A stretch of 64,000 nucleotides of DNA, taken from Tissierellia bacterium (GTDB taxonomy: Bacteria > Bacillota > Clostridia > Tissierellales > Tissierellaceae). Within the stretch, counting starts at the first letter, position 1; each line of letters begins with the position of its first letter. The position numbers and the translations under genes are program-made. The notes under the pieces are model-generated. The model saw only the letters and a list, made by a program, of their open reading frames with translations, searched no databases and had not been told where the DNA came from. Shown here one piece after another: positions 61,822 through 64,000 of this stretch. The DNA is taken from the NCBI GenBank assembly GCA_012735245.1, contig JAAYHU010000027.1, forward strand, positions 1 to 64,000. Direction: 5' to 3'.

Positions 61822-63147
61822 TCAGTTAGAATCATTTATAACTGCCTGGATACATTTATCCTTAGTAAAATCTTCATGGGGAGTTGGATCTACTTCAATA
61901 TGGGGCCTGGTTCTCGTCTCCATGTTTATTGTTCCATCTGAATTTAATCCAAGCTCTCTACTAAATCTAATTACAAACTTACTATTTGGCAAGTAGATTA
62001 GAGGAATTTCTTCAAAGACCCTATCTCCACCTGTAGTCTCTCCAACTAATGTTGCAAAACCAGTATCCTTAGCAAAGGAAGCAAACTTTTCAGCCGATGA
62101 AAATACATTCCTGTCAACTAATAGATAAATCTTTCCTTTAAAATCTATATAGTCTGAGGAATTAGTGTTTACTGATAGGGGATTTATGGTAATCCTATAT
62201 ATTTTGTAATAATCAAAATCAGTTTTTATTTCCTCTGGAAATTGAGCCAAAATATTTTCATCTAACAAATTAATTGATTTTGAATCCTCTACTAAGTATG
62301 GACTATATTTATATTTATTAATATGGCTATCCTTAAAAAAAGCATAGTAATTTTGACTTAATGTTTTATTGGTTAATAAGGAAACTATATAATTCCAATA
62401 AGAATCATATCCACCGCCATTACCTCTTATATCGATAATTAGTTTCTCATAATCCTGAACTTGCCTCAAAAAGTCCTTTATTTTAATACTATCTTCCTTT
62501 GCAACATCAAAACCACCCATACTTTTAAATTTAATATAGGCAACTTCATTATGGATTAATATTTTTGTTTCCAATTGAGTATCACTATATAAATGGTCTA
62601 TATTATCTAATTCTTCTACTATTCCATCAAAATTATATCTGGCCCATACAAATGGATTAGAAAAAACCCTGTATCTAGACATATATCTATATGGATTATC
62701 ATGGTTAGAAAAAAACTCGTAATAGCTTTTATAAAAACTTTTATAGCCATATCCACTAACTACATTTACATGCCAGTTGTTTAAGTCTCCTAAGATTCGA
62801 GCTAAGGCTACAAGAAATTCCGCATCATTATTAGTGTTTTTAATAATTCTTTTGTATTTTCCCTTATTCCCTAACCAGTCTATATTATTCAATCTCTCAT
62901 TAACCTTAAAAAAGGGATAATTTTCTTCTAATACACTACATAAGTATTCAAAGTCATCTAACTTTTCCCTGTCTGTCAACCTAGCATCTAATATTCCATA
63001 GGCTGAGGCATCTAAGGCAGTTACCTGGAATTCATCTTGCATATTGTAAATTCGTTCTATGCCAAATATAGCTAGAATTAAAGAAATAATGATTACAGTA
63101 ATTCTAATTTTTTGTTTCCTTGTCATAGGTAATTTCCTTTTTGGCAA
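61822..63147 (-). CDS. Membrane-anchored S41-family peptidase
   Basis: A 441-aa protein with a basic N-terminus and one membrane helix (about 13-30), then an extracellular part. The S41 core has LIIDIRGNGGGYDSYWN, KIYLLVDRNVFSSAEKFASF with the probable nucleophilic Ser before AEK, and ATLVGETTGGDRVFEE. An N-terminal region (about 50-190) resembles the helical domain of C-terminal processing or tricorn-core-like peptidases; no PDZ domain is evident. It probably cleaves a surface or secreted protein, which is not identifiable. It is not linked to the activase operon by spacing (158 bp). Confidence 0.88.
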   Translation of the reverse strand: MPKRKLPMTRKQKIRITVIIISLILAIFGIERIYNMQDEFQVTALDASAYGILDARLTDREKLDDFEYLCSVLEENYPFFKVNERLNNIDWLGNKGKYKRIIKNTNNDAEFLVALARILGDLNNWHVNVVSGYGYKSFYKSYYEFFSNHDNPYRYMSRYRVFSNPFVWARYNFDGIVEELDNIDHLYSDTQLETKILIHNEVAYIKFKSMGGFDVAKEDSIKIKDFLRQVQDYEKLIIDIRGNGGGYDSYWNYIVSLLTNKTLSQNYYAFFKDSHINKYKYSPYLVEDSKSINLLDENILAQFPEEIKTDFDYYKIYRITINPLSVNTNSSDYIDFKGKIYLLVDRNVFSSAEKFASFAKDTGFATLVGETTGGDRVFEEIPLIYLPNSKFVIRFSRELGLNSDGTINMETRTRPHIEVDPTPHEDFTKDKCIQAVINDSN

Positions 63148-63377
63148 CTCAAAAATCCCCCTTATAAATAGATTTATGATTTTTTATAGAAAAACCTATT
63201 AATTTTAATTAAATATCCTCAAAATATAAATATATATTACCATAAGATATTAATAAATAAAATATTCTGGCCATTTACACCAGACTATTAGGTTGCCATC
63301 CATCTTTTGTGTTGCAGCTGTTTGTTCTTGAATTTTTAATATTAATGTTTATTAATTTTTAATTCTGCTAATTTCTG

Positions 63378-63406
63378 TTGCATATTAATAGGCAAGTGGG
63401 TATTAT
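63378..63406 (+). promoter_or_regulatory. Promoter of the D-2-hydroxyacid dehydrogenase gene
   Basis: TTGCAT, a 17-bp spacer and TATTAT, 33 nt before the TTG start. The remaining intergenic stretch from 63148 is AT-rich and shows no other feature. Confidence 0.6.
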
Positions 63407-63438
63407 ACTATTAAAGTTCTAAGTAAGGAGGTATAATA

Positions 63439-64000
63439 TTGAAGGCACTAATAACTTTTAAATACAAAGATGAAGAAATGAAGCTTCTTGAAGACCTTGG
63501 TTACGAGATAATATTTAATGACGAAAGAGATTTTTCCTTTTCTGAGGATATGAAGGACGCCGAGGTACTGGTATGTTTTGATCCTTTTAAGAAATTAGAT
63601 ATTGACCTGTTCCCTAAGCTTAAATGGATACAATTGTTAACTGCAGGTATTAATCAGGTTCCAGTTGAAAAGGTATTGAAAAAAAATATTGTACTTACAA
63701 ACAGCAGGGGAGTATACAGTATACCTATAGCTGAATGGATAGTTTTGAAGGCGTTAGAAATGATAAAAAACAGCAGAGACTTCTATAAAAAACAGGAAGA
63801 AAAGATTTGGAAAATGGATACTTCACTTCTGGAAATATATGGTAAGATTGTAGGCTTCTTGGGAACTGGATCTATAGCTCAGGAAGCTGCTAAAAGGTTG
63901 CAAGCTTTTGGCGTAAAGATTGTAGGATTTAATAGAACTGGCAGGAATGCAGAGCATTTTCACCAATCTTATCCAATAGATAAAATCAATCAAGAAATCT
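63439..64000 (+). CDS. D-2-hydroxyacid dehydrogenase, N-terminal part (cut by window edge)
   Basis: This gene is missing from the ORF track because it starts with TTG and runs off the window. A perfect AAGGAGGT site lies 6 nt before the TTG. The 187 visible residues begin MKALITFKYKDEEMKLLEDL and include the catalytic-domain segment WIQLLTAGINQVPVEKV and TNSRGVYSIPIAEWI, then the NAD-binding VGFLGTGSIAQEAAKRL (GxGxxA) and VGFNRTGR. This is the phosphoglycerate dehydrogenase-like family; substrate is undetermined. The active-site His is beyond the edge. Confidence 0.9.
   Translation, partial: MKALITFKYKDEEMKLLEDLGYEIIFNDERDFSFSEDMKDAEVLVCFDPFKKLDIDLFPKLKWIQLLTAGINQVPVEKVLKKNIVLTNSRGVYSIPIAEWIVLKALEMIKNSRDFYKKQEEKIWKMDTSLLEIYGKIVGFLGTGSIAQEAAKRLQAFGVKIVGFNRTGRNAEHFHQSYPIDKINQEI

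Noticed and set aside
1-64000. CRISPR arrays, tRNA or rRNA genes, insertion sequences, prophage genes
   Set aside because: None seen on reading both strands; no direct-repeat arrays, transposase motifs or tRNA-like cloverleaf sequences were noticed. A tRNA search program was not run.

Overview
The window is a 64-kb stretch of an AT-rich, tightly packed bacterial chromosome. Gene content and protein style point to a strictly anaerobic, low-GC Gram-positive of the class Clostridia or Tissierellia, most likely near Tissierella or Sporanaerobacter. The grounds are the FHA-FtsW/RodA-PBP cluster, an AddAB pair, the anaerobic ribonucleotide reductase NrdDG, 2-hydroxyacyl-CoA dehydratase-type activators, an NQR-type ion pump, a T-box leader and an apparent selenocysteine codon. 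No rRNA, tRNA, CRISPR array, prophage or insertion sequence was seen. The taxonomic placement is inference.

Layout. 1-9.5 kb: a cell-envelope cluster (FHA protein, FtsW/RodA, class B PBP, start of PepF), the divergent PspC-recX-glpP group, and a two-component system with a lipoprotein and a polysaccharide deacetylase. 9.7-25.3 kb: a long minus-strand series (ABC exporter, AlkP-like membrane protein, addA, addB, nagZ, glutaminase, nucleoside kinase, RluA). 25.3-32.4 kb: small housekeeping genes (MltG-like stub, RsuA, DUF1540, P-loop protein, radical SAM, HAD, DUF1292, PepD, free-Met-sulfoxide reductase). 32.5-39.2 kb: nrdDG behind two NrdR boxes, msrA, a DUF4153 protein and a RelA/SpoT-like protein. 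39.2-43.2 kb: a five-gene NQR-type operon (B, C, D, E, F) without nqrA, whose nqrF carries an in-frame TAA. 43.3-53.1 kb: cold-shock protein, acyl-ACP thioesterase, MATE exporter, Mrp ATPase, a DtxR-type regulator facing feoAB, and an FAD/Rieske oxidoreductase broken by a one-base frameshift. 53.1-58.1 kb: a complete branched-chain amino acid ABC transporter (livJHMGF) behind a T-box leader. 58.4-63.1 kb: a small MerT-like membrane protein read through TGA, a three-gene dehydratase-activase group and an S41 peptidase. The window ends inside a D-2-hydroxyacid dehydrogenase gene.

The most notable item is the MerT-like gene at 58404-58706. The usual Cys-Cys metal-binding pair is Cys-TGA, and a hairpin with a GGTT loop starts its loop 28 nt after the TGA, as expected for a bacterial SECIS. 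Second is the NQR operon: it lacks nqrA, has a short NqrB, and has a nonsense codon in nqrF just before the [2Fe-2S] cysteines. Third is addA, whose translation start region (RBS, ATG and about seven codons) is present as three in-frame 36-bp tandem copies. ORF-track entries not listed below were judged antisense or out-of-frame shadows.
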